Source of the DNA: Acidobacteriota bacterium
Lineage (GTDB): Bacteria > Acidobacteriota > Blastocatellia > Pyrinomonadales > Pyrinomonadaceae
NCBI GenBank assembly: GCA_019639215.1
Contig: JAHBSH010000011.1
Coordinates: 1 to 43,355, forward strand
Length of the DNA stretch: 43,355 nt
Direction: 5' to 3'
Part shown: positions 7,073 through 15,300 of the stretch, one piece after another
Layout of the letters: every line of letters starts with the position of its first letter
How positions within the stretch are numbered: position 1 is the stretch's first letter
Notes under the pieces: generated by a model
Seen by the model: only the letters and a program-made list of their open reading frames with translations
What the model was told of the DNA's origin: nothing
Database searches by the model: none
Translations under genes and position numbers: made by a program

Positions 7073-9772
7073 ATGAAAAAGTGCCACGAATGCGATTCGG
7101 AACTGACGGGCGAAGAAAGCTTTTGCCCGATATGCGGCATACTTCTTACGCCGGTCATTTCCGCTGAGCCGGAACCCGCTGACGAACTCGAAAGCACTAT
7201 AATGATGCCCGAGGATGAGATCAGGCGGCTTGCAGGCGGACTCGACACAGTAGCAGCTGAGGCCACAGCTCCTGCTTTTACCGAAGATGCAAGTATTCAT
7301 CAGATCGGTCGGCCATTAGCAGATACAGTTGCCGAGCCTGAGCAGGAAGCTGCAACAGAAAATGCACTTCCGCTAGCGGACGAACCATCCGTTGCCTCCG
7401 AACCGGAGGACCTGATGCCGGAAGTCCCAATGCCGGACATTCTGTCGGACATCACCAGCACCAGCAGCGATCCCTTGGCAGGCGCTACTTCAGACAACAT
7501 TCTTGTTAAAACATCAGGCAGCCTTTCCGAAGAAATAAAGAGCGATATAGAAATATCTGTGTCATCTGAAATTTCCGAATCTGAAATACCCGAACCTGCT
7601 GGAGATCTGCCCATCTCTGATATTGAAAAGTCAGAGGCCGCAACGTTGTCAGGACCTCTTGCAACGACAGAGCCGACAGCTTTTGATGAACAGCCATCTT
7701 CGCTAGATCTGGCCACTCCTGACGCAGATGAAGTGTTACTGGCAACACTTGAAGAAAATGAACAGGCTGCCGGTGACATATCATGGCCTGAGATAGATGA
7801 TCATTCAGAAGGTTCGAACACAGCCGCGGCCGTATCCCCTGAAATACTTGAGGACGAATCTAGGCAGGAAGAAGAGCCTGATATTACTAATACTAATAAT
7901 ATCGATGCTACAGATGATGAATGGCCTGACGATGGTGAGTCATACACTTCTCCTTCTGAAGAACGGGATAATGCTGCAAGCACTGTAGTACAAGAAGACG
8001 AAGAACCGCCCACTGTTTTGTGGAATAGCGGCAGTATAGCTGATGTCGATCTGCAGAATCTTCAAATAGAAGCAGACGCCGACGTCAGTACTAAGGTAGA
8101 GAATGAGTCTTCGACGACGACTGATGCCGTAGCTGATGATGTGGGTATCGGAATTCCAGAGGAAGAACTTGAACGGCACGACCCTTTTGCTTCCGGAGCA
8201 ATGTATGATTCTGTCCGGATAATGGAACCTGATGTGTTTCTTGCATCGACTGATCGTGATGGGCAGACATCGCCCGTCGGAGTTGAAAAAGACAGCATTT
8301 CTGCAACATCCGGCGGTGTTTCCGCCGGAGGGGCTGCGTCCTCACAGACAGCGAACAACATCGGCGACAACGACACAGACGGCAGAAGATCGGCAAAGTT
8401 GAAGCCGCTTCCGGAAGGAACCGTCCTTAACAATCGTTACGAAGTTCTTAGAAAGATCGGCGGCGGTGGAATGGGAGCCGTCTATCTAGCGAGTGACAAT
8501 AACCTTGGCGGGGTTTTACGTGCCGTAAAGGAAATGGTTCAGGCACACATCGAGGATGAGCAGCAGGAAAAAGCGATAAACGATTTCAAACGTGAATCAA
8601 CCATCCTGTCAACACTCGATCATCCGTCGATACCTACGATCTTCGATTACTTTTTTGATGAAAGCGAAGGCCGCTTTTATCTGGTGATGAAATACATATC
8701 GGGTGGTGATCTTGCCAGCCGGCTTCGTGCGGCGCCTGAAGGAAGGCTGGAAGAAAGGACCGTAACCGAATGGGCTATTCAGATAGCCGACGTTCTCGAA
8801 TATCTGCACAATCAGCCGTCTCCGATAGTTTATCGTGACCTCAAGCCGTCAAACATAATGGTTGACGGTAACTCCGGCCGCGTGATGTTGATAGATTTCG
8901 GGATAGCTCGTTCCATCAGTCAGCGTGAAGAGAAAGGAGTAACGGCAGTCGGGACAATGGGCTACGCTCCGCCTGAGCTTTTTAGCGGCAATGTCGAGCC
9001 AAGATCTGATATATATAGCCTCGGTTCCACGATGTTCCATTTGCTGACCGGAGCCGATCCGCAAAGCAACCCGTTGCTGATATTTGATTTTCAGAAGAAT
9101 CCGCGTCCGCGCCAGATAAATCCGCGTCTATCTGATCAGATCGAACGGATCCTGATGCGTACGGTCGAATACACGGCAGATGCTAGATTTGATTCGGCTT
9201 CTGCATTGAAGCAAGCTCTGTCTGAACATCTTGAGGCACTTGATGGACTTGTTGTGTCTTACGGCGTTTCTGAGGCTCCGTCGTCTGTAAGCCTTGCCAA
9301 TCAGACGGTTTTTTGCGGTTTTTGCGGTCAGCGTATAGTCGCTACCGACCTGTTTTGTGCATTTTGCGGATCTAAACAACCCATCGCACACGAAGGTGTA
9401 AATTCGGGCACTTATTCGCGCGGTTCGATGACCGCCAAGTTGTATGTAGAAGGTACAGGAGAGCTTTCACCTCCAACGTTCTCACTGATAAAGGATGAGA
9501 ATCTGGTTGGCCGCAGAGACCCGATGTCAAATATCTTTCCGGAGATCGATCTTTCTCGGTTCGACCCGCAAACGAAAATATCACGGCGCCACGCGCGTAT
9601 ATGGCGGAACGGATCGACGTTTCTGGTCGAAGACCTCGGTTCTTCTAACGGAACAGTTGTTGCTTCGGCGTCTCGTTCATCGACACATCTTGTTCCGCAT
9701 AAACCACAGGCGCTCACAAGTGGTGATCGCATCAAGATCGGTGACACGACCTTGCATTTCATGATCGGCTAG
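7073..9772 (+). CDS. Ser/Thr protein kinase with zinc ribbons and C-terminal FHA domain
   Basis: This large (about 899 residues) Hanks-type kinase starts with a zinc ribbon (CHECD...FCPICG), then about 420 residues of very acidic, Ser/Thr-rich, apparently disordered linker. The kinase domain (about 453-725) has a Gly-loop GGGGMGAVY, VAIK-type Lys in RAVKEM (about 486), YRDLKPSN in place of HRD (catalytic Asp about 589), DFG (about 608) and APPEL. A second zinc ribbon (CGFCG...CAFCG, about 747-766) and an FHA domain (about 800-899, KISRRHARI, GSSNGT) follow. No membrane helix is seen, unlike PknB. All catalytic residues are present, so it should be active. ATG at 7073 is preferred over a TTG at 7058. 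A kinase that carries its own phosphothreonine reader suggests autophosphorylation-driven assembly with the neighbouring FHA proteins. Confidence 0.92.
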   Translation: MKKCHECDSELTGEESFCPICGILLTPVISAEPEPADELESTIMMPEDEIRRLAGGLDTVAAEATAPAFTEDASIHQIGRPLADTVAEPEQEAATENALPLADEPSVASEPEDLMPEVPMPDILSDITSTSSDPLAGATSDNILVKTSGSLSEEIKSDIEISVSSEISESEIPEPAGDLPISDIEKSEAATLSGPLATTEPTAFDEQPSSLDLATPDADEVLLATLEENEQAAGDISWPEIDDHSEGSNTAAAVSPEILEDESRQEEEPDITNTNNIDATDDEWPDDGESYTSPSEERDNAASTVVQEDEEPPTVLWNSGSIADVDLQNLQIEADADVSTKVENESSTTTDAVADDVGIGIPEEELERHDPFASGAMYDSVRIMEPDVFLASTDRDGQTSPVGVEKDSISATSGGVSAGGAASSQTANNIGDNDTDGRRSAKLKPLPEGTVLNNRYEVLRKIGGGGMGAVYLASDNNLGGVLRAVKEMVQAHIEDEQQEKAINDFKRESTILSTLDHPSIPTIFDYFFDESEGRFYLVMKYISGGDLASRLRAAPEGRLEERTVTEWAIQIADVLEYLHNQPSPIVYRDLKPSNIMVDGNSGRVMLIDFGIARSISQREEKGVTAVGTMGYAPPELFSGNVEPRSDIYSLGSTMFHLLTGADPQSNPLLIFDFQKNPRPRQINPRLSDQIERILMRTVEYTADARFDSASALKQALSEHLEALDGLVVSYGVSEAPSSVSLANQTVFCGFCGQRIVATDLFCAFCGSKQPIAHEGVNSGTYSRGSMTAKLYVEGTGELSPPTFSLIKDENLVGRRDPMSNIFPEIDLSRFDPQTKISRRHARIWRNGSTFLVEDLGSSNGTVVASASRSSTHLVPHKPQALTSGDRIKIGDTTLHFMIG

Positions 9773-9791
9773 GTTTTGTCTAAATTTAAGT

Positions 9792-10304
9792 ATGAATGCA
9801 AGCGCAGCAAGAACCTCGCCCACATATCCTGTGAGATCAACGGAAAAGGTAGTGAATTTTTCCGCGGACAAGGTTAGGGCACCTTTCTTTTTAAGATGCG
9901 GTGCGGCGATCATTGACTATATTCTTATCGCTGCGTTCCCAACGGTCTTTCTTCTTATAGGCCGCTATACAGGTGAAGACGGTGCTTCTTTGCTAAACAG
10001 CGAACTCAACAACATCGGCTGGCTTTTGGCGATCGTTGTCGGCATATCAAACCTGATCATTCTTCCGGCTTTTACAGGCAGAACGCTTGGAAAATTTGCG
10101 ACAGGCCTTCGCACCGTTGCGGTTGACGGTTCAATGCCCCGTGTGAGGACAATGATCTTCAGACAGATCACGGCATGCGTTCTTGTCCCGCTGACGGCAG
10201 GATTAGAGTTGCTGACCGCTATTTTCAGTCGAAAGGGCAGGGCACTTCATGATTATATTGCGGGAACGGTGGTCATATTTGCTAACAAACGCCCATTCGA
10301 TTAA
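9792..10304 (+). CDS. RDD-family membrane protein
   Basis: This 170-residue protein has the RDD-family hallmarks: an Arg-x-x-Ala-x-x-x-Asp motif at the start of the first membrane helix (RCGAAIIDY), the GRTLGK loop and a terminal GRALHDYIAGT. Hydrophobic segments lie at about 35-55, 75-95 and 125-145. RDD proteins are inner membrane proteins of mostly unknown function; some act in ion homeostasis. It lies 19 bases after the kinase gene and 20 bases before the phosphatase gene, so it is probably co-transcribed and could be the membrane output or substrate of the signalling cluster (inference). Confidence 0.85.
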   Translation: MNASAARTSPTYPVRSTEKVVNFSADKVRAPFFLRCGAAIIDYILIAAFPTVFLLIGRYTGEDGASLLNSELNNIGWLLAIVVGISNLIILPAFTGRTLGKFATGLRTVAVDGSMPRVRTMIFRQITACVLVPLTAGLELLTAIFSRKGRALHDYIAGTVVIFANKRPFD

Positions 10305-10324
10305 AGTTTACCTTTCCCGATAAA

Positions 10325-11980
10325 ATGGCAAGGCTGATCGTCAAAAATTTCAATTCGGCGCCGGAAAGTTTCGAACTTTCGCGGCTGCGAACAACCATCG
10401 GACGTTCCGCTCGGAGCGATCTCTGTATTCCTGACGCATTTGCATCACGCCTTCACGCTGAGGTGCGTAAAGAGGGTGATCATTTTATCCTTCACGATCT
10501 GGGTTCGGCAAATGGTACACGATACAACGGATCGCCCGTCAAGGGCTCGATCCAGCTTGTCTCCGGCGGCGAGATCCAGATAGGTGAGACCTCGATAGTA
10601 TTTGATCACAATGCCGCGGGAGTGCTTCCAGCAGCGACGCTGATAACCGACAGGACAGCGGCGCTTGATCCGTCACAGACGATCTCATTGCAGAGCGGTC
10701 GCATTCCAACGACCGAACTGCTGAAAGGGCAGTTCTCGTCGCGCAACGAATTACTCGGTCTTATAAGCAAGGTCGGAGTAGCTCTGCTGTCTGCAAGCGG
10801 ACTAAAAGAGACACTTGAGCAGGTAGCGTCGCTGGTCTTTGAAGCCGTTCCGGCTGAACGCTGCGTGATAATGCTTCGTGACGATAATACCGAAGATAAC
10901 ATGAAGGTAATGGTCGCCCGTGTTCGCGGAAAAGAAGGCGATCTGAAAGAAGTGCGCATAAGCCATAGTGTAATGGCAGAAGTACTCAAGAATGGCAGGT
11001 CGGTTTTGACTGCCGATGCACAGAGCGACCCGCGCTTTGCTTCGCAGACAGTGATGCTTCAAGGAATTCGGTCGGTCCTGGCTGTTCCGCTGTCAGTTGA
11101 TGAAAGGAATATTTTCGGTCTTATTTACGCTGATTCACCAACATACGAGGCCACGTTTACCGAGGAACATCTAAACATCTTGACCACACTTGCATCGGTC
11201 GCTTCGATAAGGGTTGAGAACGCAACGCTTCTCGAAGAGCGTATGGAACGAGAGCGAATGGAACGCGAGCTTGAACTCGCAACTGAGATACAACAGCGTT
11301 TCCAGCCTTCGGCTCCGCCCGAACTGTCGGGCTATCAGTTTCAGGGTATCTCATTTTCCTGCTATGAGATAGGCGGGGATTATTACGATTTTATCCCGAC
11401 ATGTGACGGAAAGATGATCGTTGCTCTGGGTGACGTGTCGGGAAAGGGAACTGCCGCTGCTCTTTTGATGTCCAGTCTTCACGCGGCTATCCACGCACAG
11501 ATCGCAGCGAAAAATTCGTTGTATGAGACCGTTTGTTCTGTGAACCGGTATCTGGCGGAAAATACGCCGTCAAATCGTTTTGTCACGCTCTTCATCGGTG
11601 AGCTTGACCCCGAAACGAATGAACTTACATACGTGAACGCCGGTCACAATCCACCGCTTTTCGGATCGGCTGACGGTGAGATCAAGACGCTTGATTCTGG
11701 CGGCCTGCCGCTTGGCCTTATGGGAATGGCCGATTACGAGGTCGGTAAGATCACTTTGGGACACGGCGATGCCCTTGTCGTCTATTCCGACGGCGTTTCT
11801 GAGGCGACAAATCCGCGTGACGAGGAATTTGGAATGGATAGGCTAAAAAATGCGGTCAAGTCCAACATCAAGGCTTCTGCGTCCGGCATTCGCGATCGCA
11901 TCGAATCTACACTTTCCAGCTTTACGGACAACAGCCCGGCGAACGACGACATCACGCTCCTGATCGTCAAGAGAAATTAG
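10325..11980 (+). CDS. FHA-GAF-SpoIIE (PP2C-type) serine phosphatase
   Basis: This 551-residue protein has three domains. The FHA domain (about 1-95) shows [18 protein letters not shown] and [10 protein letters not shown]. The GAF domain (about 140-305) ends in a short coiled linker of Glu/Arg/Met-rich helix (about 305-325). The SpoIIE/RsbU-type PP2C phosphatase (about 330-551) has the metal-binding motifs [26 protein letters not shown] and NDDITLL. RsbU-type phosphatases dephosphorylate anti-sigma-factor antagonists in partner-switching systems, but none is encoded nearby. Here it is the natural counterweight to the kinase, sharing with it the FHA module. A small ligand or redox signal may act through GAF. 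It is the last gene of the same-strand cluster; its stop overlaps the stop of the ECF remnant. Confidence 0.92.
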   Translation: MARLIVKNFNSAPESFELSRLRTTIGRSARSDLCIPDAFASRLHAEVRKEGDHFILHDLGSANGTRYNGSPVKGSIQLVSGGEIQIGETSIVFDHNAAGVLPAATLITDRTAALDPSQTISLQSGRIPTTELLKGQFSSRNELLGLISKVGVALLSASGLKETLEQVASLVFEAVPAERCVIMLRDDNTEDNMKVMVARVRGKEGDLKEVRISHSVMAEVLKNGRSVLTADAQSDPRFASQTVMLQGIRSVLAVPLSVDERNIFGLIYADSPTYEATFTEEHLNILTTLASVASIRVENATLLEERMERERMERELELATEIQQRFQPSAPPELSGYQFQGISFSCYEIGGDYYDFIPTCDGKMIVALGDVSGKGTAAALLMSSLHAAIHAQIAAKNSLYETVCSVNRYLAENTPSNRFVTLFIGELDPETNELTYVNAGHNPPLFGSADGEIKTLDSGGLPLGLMGMADYEVGKITLGHGDALVVYSDGVSEATNPRDEEFGMDRLKNAVKSNIKASASGIRDRIESTLSSFTDNSPANDDITLLIVKRN

Positions 11981-12084
11981 TCCGCCGACAGTTCCGAATA
12001 AAGATAAGCATTCGCAGTCCGCCAATGGCGGTTGACGGTCGGGACGCTTATACCAAGCACCTCGGCGATTTCTTCGATCAACAG
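11977..12084 (-). pseudogene. Remnant of an ECF sigma factor (C-terminal region 4 only)
   Basis: On the minus strand, in the gap between the phosphatase and desulfurase genes, 35 sense codons end in TAA and read as the helix-turn-helix of sigma region 4: [19 protein letters not shown] followed by an acidic tail ELSAD. The pattern [24 protein letters not shown] matches the ECF sigma factors common in Acidobacteria and Planctomycetes. An in-frame TAG stands directly before it (12085-12087), no start codon precedes it, and the rest of the sigma factor (regions 2 and early 4) is missing, its place being taken by the end of the desulfurase gene. It is therefore a deletion remnant. Confidence 0.75.
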
Positions 12085-12111
12085 CTAAATGAAAGTCTGG
12101 GCTTTTAAGAC

Positions 12112-13299
12112 TCAGCGCTGGGGTGGTGCCAGGCGTCGTAAGGTTTCAACGGCTTGTGGCAATATGGCGAGGGTGTGTTCTACATCCTCGTCATTATTGT
12201 ATCTGCCAAAGCTGAAGCGGATCGCGCCGCGAGCAAGCTGATCCTCGCGTCCCAAAGCCCTTATGATCGGTGACGGTTCAAGCGAGCCCGAAGAGCATGC
12301 CGAGCCGGTGGAAACAGCAATGCCCTGCATGTCCATATTTATCAGCAACCCTTCGCCCTCGACAGAGCCGAAGGAGATATTCGAGATGTTTGGGACGCGA
12401 TGATCCTTACTGCCGTTCAGATGCGTGTCCGCGATCATCTCAAAAACTGCCGTTTCAAATTTGTCTCGCATTTGACTCAGACGTCCCGCATCCTGATCCA
12501 GCTTTTCGCCGGCAATTTCAGCAGCTTTGCCGAGACCGACTATCTGCGGAACGGCATCAGTGCCGCCGCGGATCCCGCGTTCCTGCTTACCGCCAATGTT
12601 TTGCGGATGCAGACGTGTTCCACGCCGAACGAAAAGAGCGCCGACGCCTTTTGGAGCATGAATCTTATGAGCTGAAAGCGAAAGAAGATCGCATCCGATC
12701 TCTTCCACATCAACTTTTATCTTGCCTATCGCCTGCACCGCATCTGTATGGAAATATATCTTTCGTCCGTCATTCCTAAGCGAGCGGACGAAACTTCCGA
12801 TCTCAGCAACGGGCTGAAGTGTGCCGATCTCGTTATTTGCCGTCATTATTGAAATAAGAGCGGTCCTGTCTGTCATAGCAGCGATAACGTCGCCAAACCT
12901 GACGACGCCGTCTTCGTGACACGGCAAATAGGTAACATCACAGCCGTTTTTCTCCAGATCCTCACAGACCATTTTTACCGCAGGATGTTCAATGACAGAC
13001 GTTATTATATGCGGTTTTACGTCGGGATCTTTTCGAATCATTTCCTGTATCAGCCCACGAATTGCGAGATTGTTCGATTCCGTCCCGCCCGATGTGAAAA
13101 TGATCTCATTGGGGCGTGCGTTCAATGTTTCTGCTACCTGATGCCGAGCTTTATCCACCGCCGACCGGGCGACCTGGCCAAAATGATGGATGCTGGAAGG
13201 ATTGCCGAAATTTTCCGTGAGGAAAGGCATCATCGCTTCCAAAACTTCTGGAGCGACCTGTGTCGTTGCCGAGTTATCGAGATATACACGCCGTAACAT
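12112..13299 (-). CDS. Cysteine desulfurase (NifS/IscS family)
   Basis: This 395-residue PLP enzyme removes sulfur from cysteine as a persulfide for Fe-S cluster and tRNA thiolation. Motifs seen: YLDNSATTQ at the N-terminus, the PLP-binding Asn/His region (SVIEHPAVK), HTDAVQAIGK, the Schiff-base lysine in LSAHKIHAPKG (about 212) and the active-site loop STGSACSSGSLEPS (Cys about 335). The length and the Cys loop fit the NifS/IscS group I rather than SufS. No IscU, IscR or IscA gene is adjacent, so whether it serves general assembly or a special client cannot be told. It is a single gene on the minus strand, converging on the phosphatase gene across the sigma-factor remnant. Confidence 0.93.
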   Translation of the reverse strand: MLRRVYLDNSATTQVAPEVLEAMMPFLTENFGNPSSIHHFGQVARSAVDKARHQVAETLNARPNEIIFTSGGTESNNLAIRGLIQEMIRKDPDVKPHIITSVIEHPAVKMVCEDLEKNGCDVTYLPCHEDGVVRFGDVIAAMTDRTALISIMTANNEIGTLQPVAEIGSFVRSLRNDGRKIYFHTDAVQAIGKIKVDVEEIGCDLLSLSAHKIHAPKGVGALFVRRGTRLHPQNIGGKQERGIRGGTDAVPQIVGLGKAAEIAGEKLDQDAGRLSQMRDKFETAVFEMIADTHLNGSKDHRVPNISNISFGSVEGEGLLINMDMQGIAVSTGSACSSGSLEPSPIIRALGREDQLARGAIRFSFGRYNNDEDVEHTLAILPQAVETLRRLAPPQR

Positions 13300-13381
13300 G
13301 CCTCTATTGTAAACCTGTCACCAAGTTTATGGAATTGAGAGCGAATGGAAAGCGTGGTTTTTAATTAAAAGAATGGCGATC

Positions 13382-13873
13382 TTAAAATGAAGGTTCGCCT
13401 ATCAAAGCAATGCCGTTCATGTCGCCCGTTATCTCAAACATCTCTGACGGAAAAGCAAAAATGTATTGCTTATGAACGATAAAAAGCGTGTAAAGTCGAT
13501 CTGTTTCAACATTAGAAAAACCGAAAAGGCCAAACGGGTTCGTGTTTGTTCTTCTCACGTTTCCAAATTCATCCAGCAATACAACCGTCGCTCCGTTTAT
13601 TGGTCGTCCCTCAGGTGTCATGGAAAAGCCTGAAAGAACAGCTTGGTTAGTTGGTTCAGGCACAGGCTTTACAACGGACCTCTTTGATCTTGAGTCAGCC
13701 TGGTGGCTGCCTTGCGGATCACTTGCCAACCTGTCGCTGTTCAACTTCATCGAAAAAGCAGATGACGTGATCAGGAGGATAAGCATCGTAATGCAGGCCA
13801 GTGAGCGGCAAAAGATGCATATGAATGAGCCTGTTTTAGGAGATCTGCTGATATTAGTCTGTTGAACGTTCAT
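13382..13873 (-). CDS. Exported carboxypeptidase-regulatory-like (Ig-like fold) protein
   Basis: This protein of about 163 residues has a hydrophobic segment near residues 22-42 that looks like a signal peptide or membrane anchor, then a charged linker and a small beta-rich domain (about 85-140). The domain motif LSGFSMTPEGRPINGATVVL...TNPFGLFGFSNVET is the carboxypeptidase-regulatory-like fold, common at the start of TonB-dependent transporters and in acidobacterial surface proteins. Here it stands alone, without a barrel or peptidase. The start is uncertain: ATG at 13873 (MNVQQ) is taken, another lies 7 codons upstream. Probably periplasmic or surface-exposed; function unknown. Confidence 0.7.
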   Translation of the reverse strand: MNVQQTNISRSPKTGSFICIFCRSLACITMLILLITSSAFSMKLNSDRLASDPQGSHQADSRSKRSVVKPVPEPTNQAVLSGFSMTPEGRPINGATVVLLDEFGNVRRTNTNPFGLFGFSNVETDRLYTLFIVHKQYIFAFPSEMFEITGDMNGIALIGEPSF

Positions 13874-14117
13874 AAGGTAATACCGGTGACTCACCAGTTA
13901 AATGCCTAATACCGTTGGACTTTTACAAATTAATGCGTCGCCGCAAGAATAGGGAATAATAACACGTTATGTACATAGGACAAGCATTTTTAAACATCTA
14001 AGCACTGGAACTCACGGAACATAGTTTCCAAATAGACCGTTTATAGGTTAAAGTTTAATGTGGTTGAGTGTGTCCTTCTGGATGGATCTGGGGAAAACTC
14101 GGTCAAGGAAATTAACA

Positions 14118-15287
14118 ATGGATTTCATGGATTTTACAACTCGAGAGATCTTTAAGCGATACGCAAGTCTTGCGGTCGGCAAGACGATCTCACCGGTATT
14201 TTTGAACATTCTGGTAACGAGCGTGTGCGATATGCGCTGTACGCATTGCTTCTTTACCGAAGAGCTTGATGACCGTCCGCGCAAGAAAATGCAGATGAAG
14301 GCTAATGAGATAGCCCGAATTTCAGAAACGCTTGGCGGCAATCTGGGTGTTCTGGTGCTTGCAGGCGGCGAACCATTCACGCGAAAGGACCTGCCGGAGA
14401 TCGTGAAAGCGTTCTATGAGAACAACAAGCTTGACTCGGTATATCTTATGTCGAACGGCCAGATCCATCAGCGCATATTTCCGGACGTGGCAAAGATCCT
14501 TGATGAATGTCCCGGATTGAATGTCAGCGTCGCCCTCGGCATCGACGGAATGAAGGAAGCTCACGAGAAGATCCGCCGTAAAGAGGGAAGCTGGGACAAG
14601 GCTATCCATACGGCACGGACGCTTCAGCAAATGAAACGCGAGCAGTATCCAAACCTTGATATACAGACATGCACCTGCGTAATGCACTCCAATGAGGATA
14701 CGATCTTCGATTGGTACGATTTTCTTAAATACGATCTGAAGCCGGATAAGGTCAATATAAATTATATACGGCCGCCGTCAGCAGATCCGAAGGAACTTGA
14801 TTTTGACCATCAGCGTTACGCTCGGCTTTCGCAGATGATCCTGGAAGATACAAAGAGCGCCGCGATCAAGAACAACTACGGCGGTGAAGGCGGGTTTTTC
14901 AAGGCGGCTGTTGATATCTACATGCACGACCTGATCGCAAAGACCAAAGAAGAGAACAAAGCTCAGTTAAAATGCTATGCAGGAAGCGCCGGAGCAGTGA
15001 TCTATGACAACGGCGTGCTTTCTTCTTGTGAGAACAAGCCCGATGTACTGAACCTGCGCGATTATGATTGGGATTTTCAGGCAGCTTGGAAGACCGATAT
15101 GATGAAGGAACGCCGCAAAGAAGTCGGTAACGGATGCTATTGTACGCACGAGTCGAATTGCTATTATCCGTCGTTGCCGTTCAACGCAGGCCACCTTGTC
15201 AAGATCAAGAAACTTGAGAAAGAAATGATCAAGGCTTCAAAAAATGCGGGATTTGCCGCAGGAAAGGCGGTTGCTCTAAAGGCCTAG
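14118..15287 (+). CDS. Radical SAM protein with SPASM-like C-terminus
   Basis: This 389-residue enzyme has the radical SAM cluster motif C-x3-C-x2-C in SVCDMRCTHCFF (Cys 37, 41, 44), a GGEPF S-adenosylmethionine-binding motif (VLVLAGGEPFTRKDLPEI), and C-terminal cysteines arranged as in SPASM or twitch domains: CYAGSAGAVIYDNGVLSSC then GCYCTHESNC. Such enzymes bind a second 4Fe-4S cluster and typically modify peptides or carry out difficult C-C or C-S chemistry. No obvious precursor peptide was found nearby. ATG at 14118 has AAGGAA 7 bases upstream and is preferred over an in-frame ATG at 14058. It is followed 13 bases later by a glycosyltransferase gene, so the two likely act on one pathway, possibly a lipid or cell-envelope compound (inference). 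Confidence 0.9.
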   Translation: MDFMDFTTREIFKRYASLAVGKTISPVFLNILVTSVCDMRCTHCFFTEELDDRPRKKMQMKANEIARISETLGGNLGVLVLAGGEPFTRKDLPEIVKAFYENNKLDSVYLMSNGQIHQRIFPDVAKILDECPGLNVSVALGIDGMKEAHEKIRRKEGSWDKAIHTARTLQQMKREQYPNLDIQTCTCVMHSNEDTIFDWYDFLKYDLKPDKVNINYIRPPSADPKELDFDHQRYARLSQMILEDTKSAAIKNNYGGEGGFFKAAVDIYMHDLIAKTKEENKAQLKCYAGSAGAVIYDNGVLSSCENKPDVLNLRDYDWDFQAAWKTDMMKERRKEVGNGCYCTHESNCYYPSLPFNAGHLVKIKKLEKEMIKASKNAGFAAGKAVALKA

Positions 15288-15300
15288 TGCTTTTTGCTGT

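Noticed and set aside
7300..8433. Long reading frames antisense to the kinase linker
   Set aside because: They are rich in Ser and arise from the repetitive acidic codons of the sense strand; no start signals or motifs.
13352..13371. AT palindrome TTTTAATTAAAA as a terminator
   Set aside because: Pure AT stem without GC core; would not form a stable terminator.
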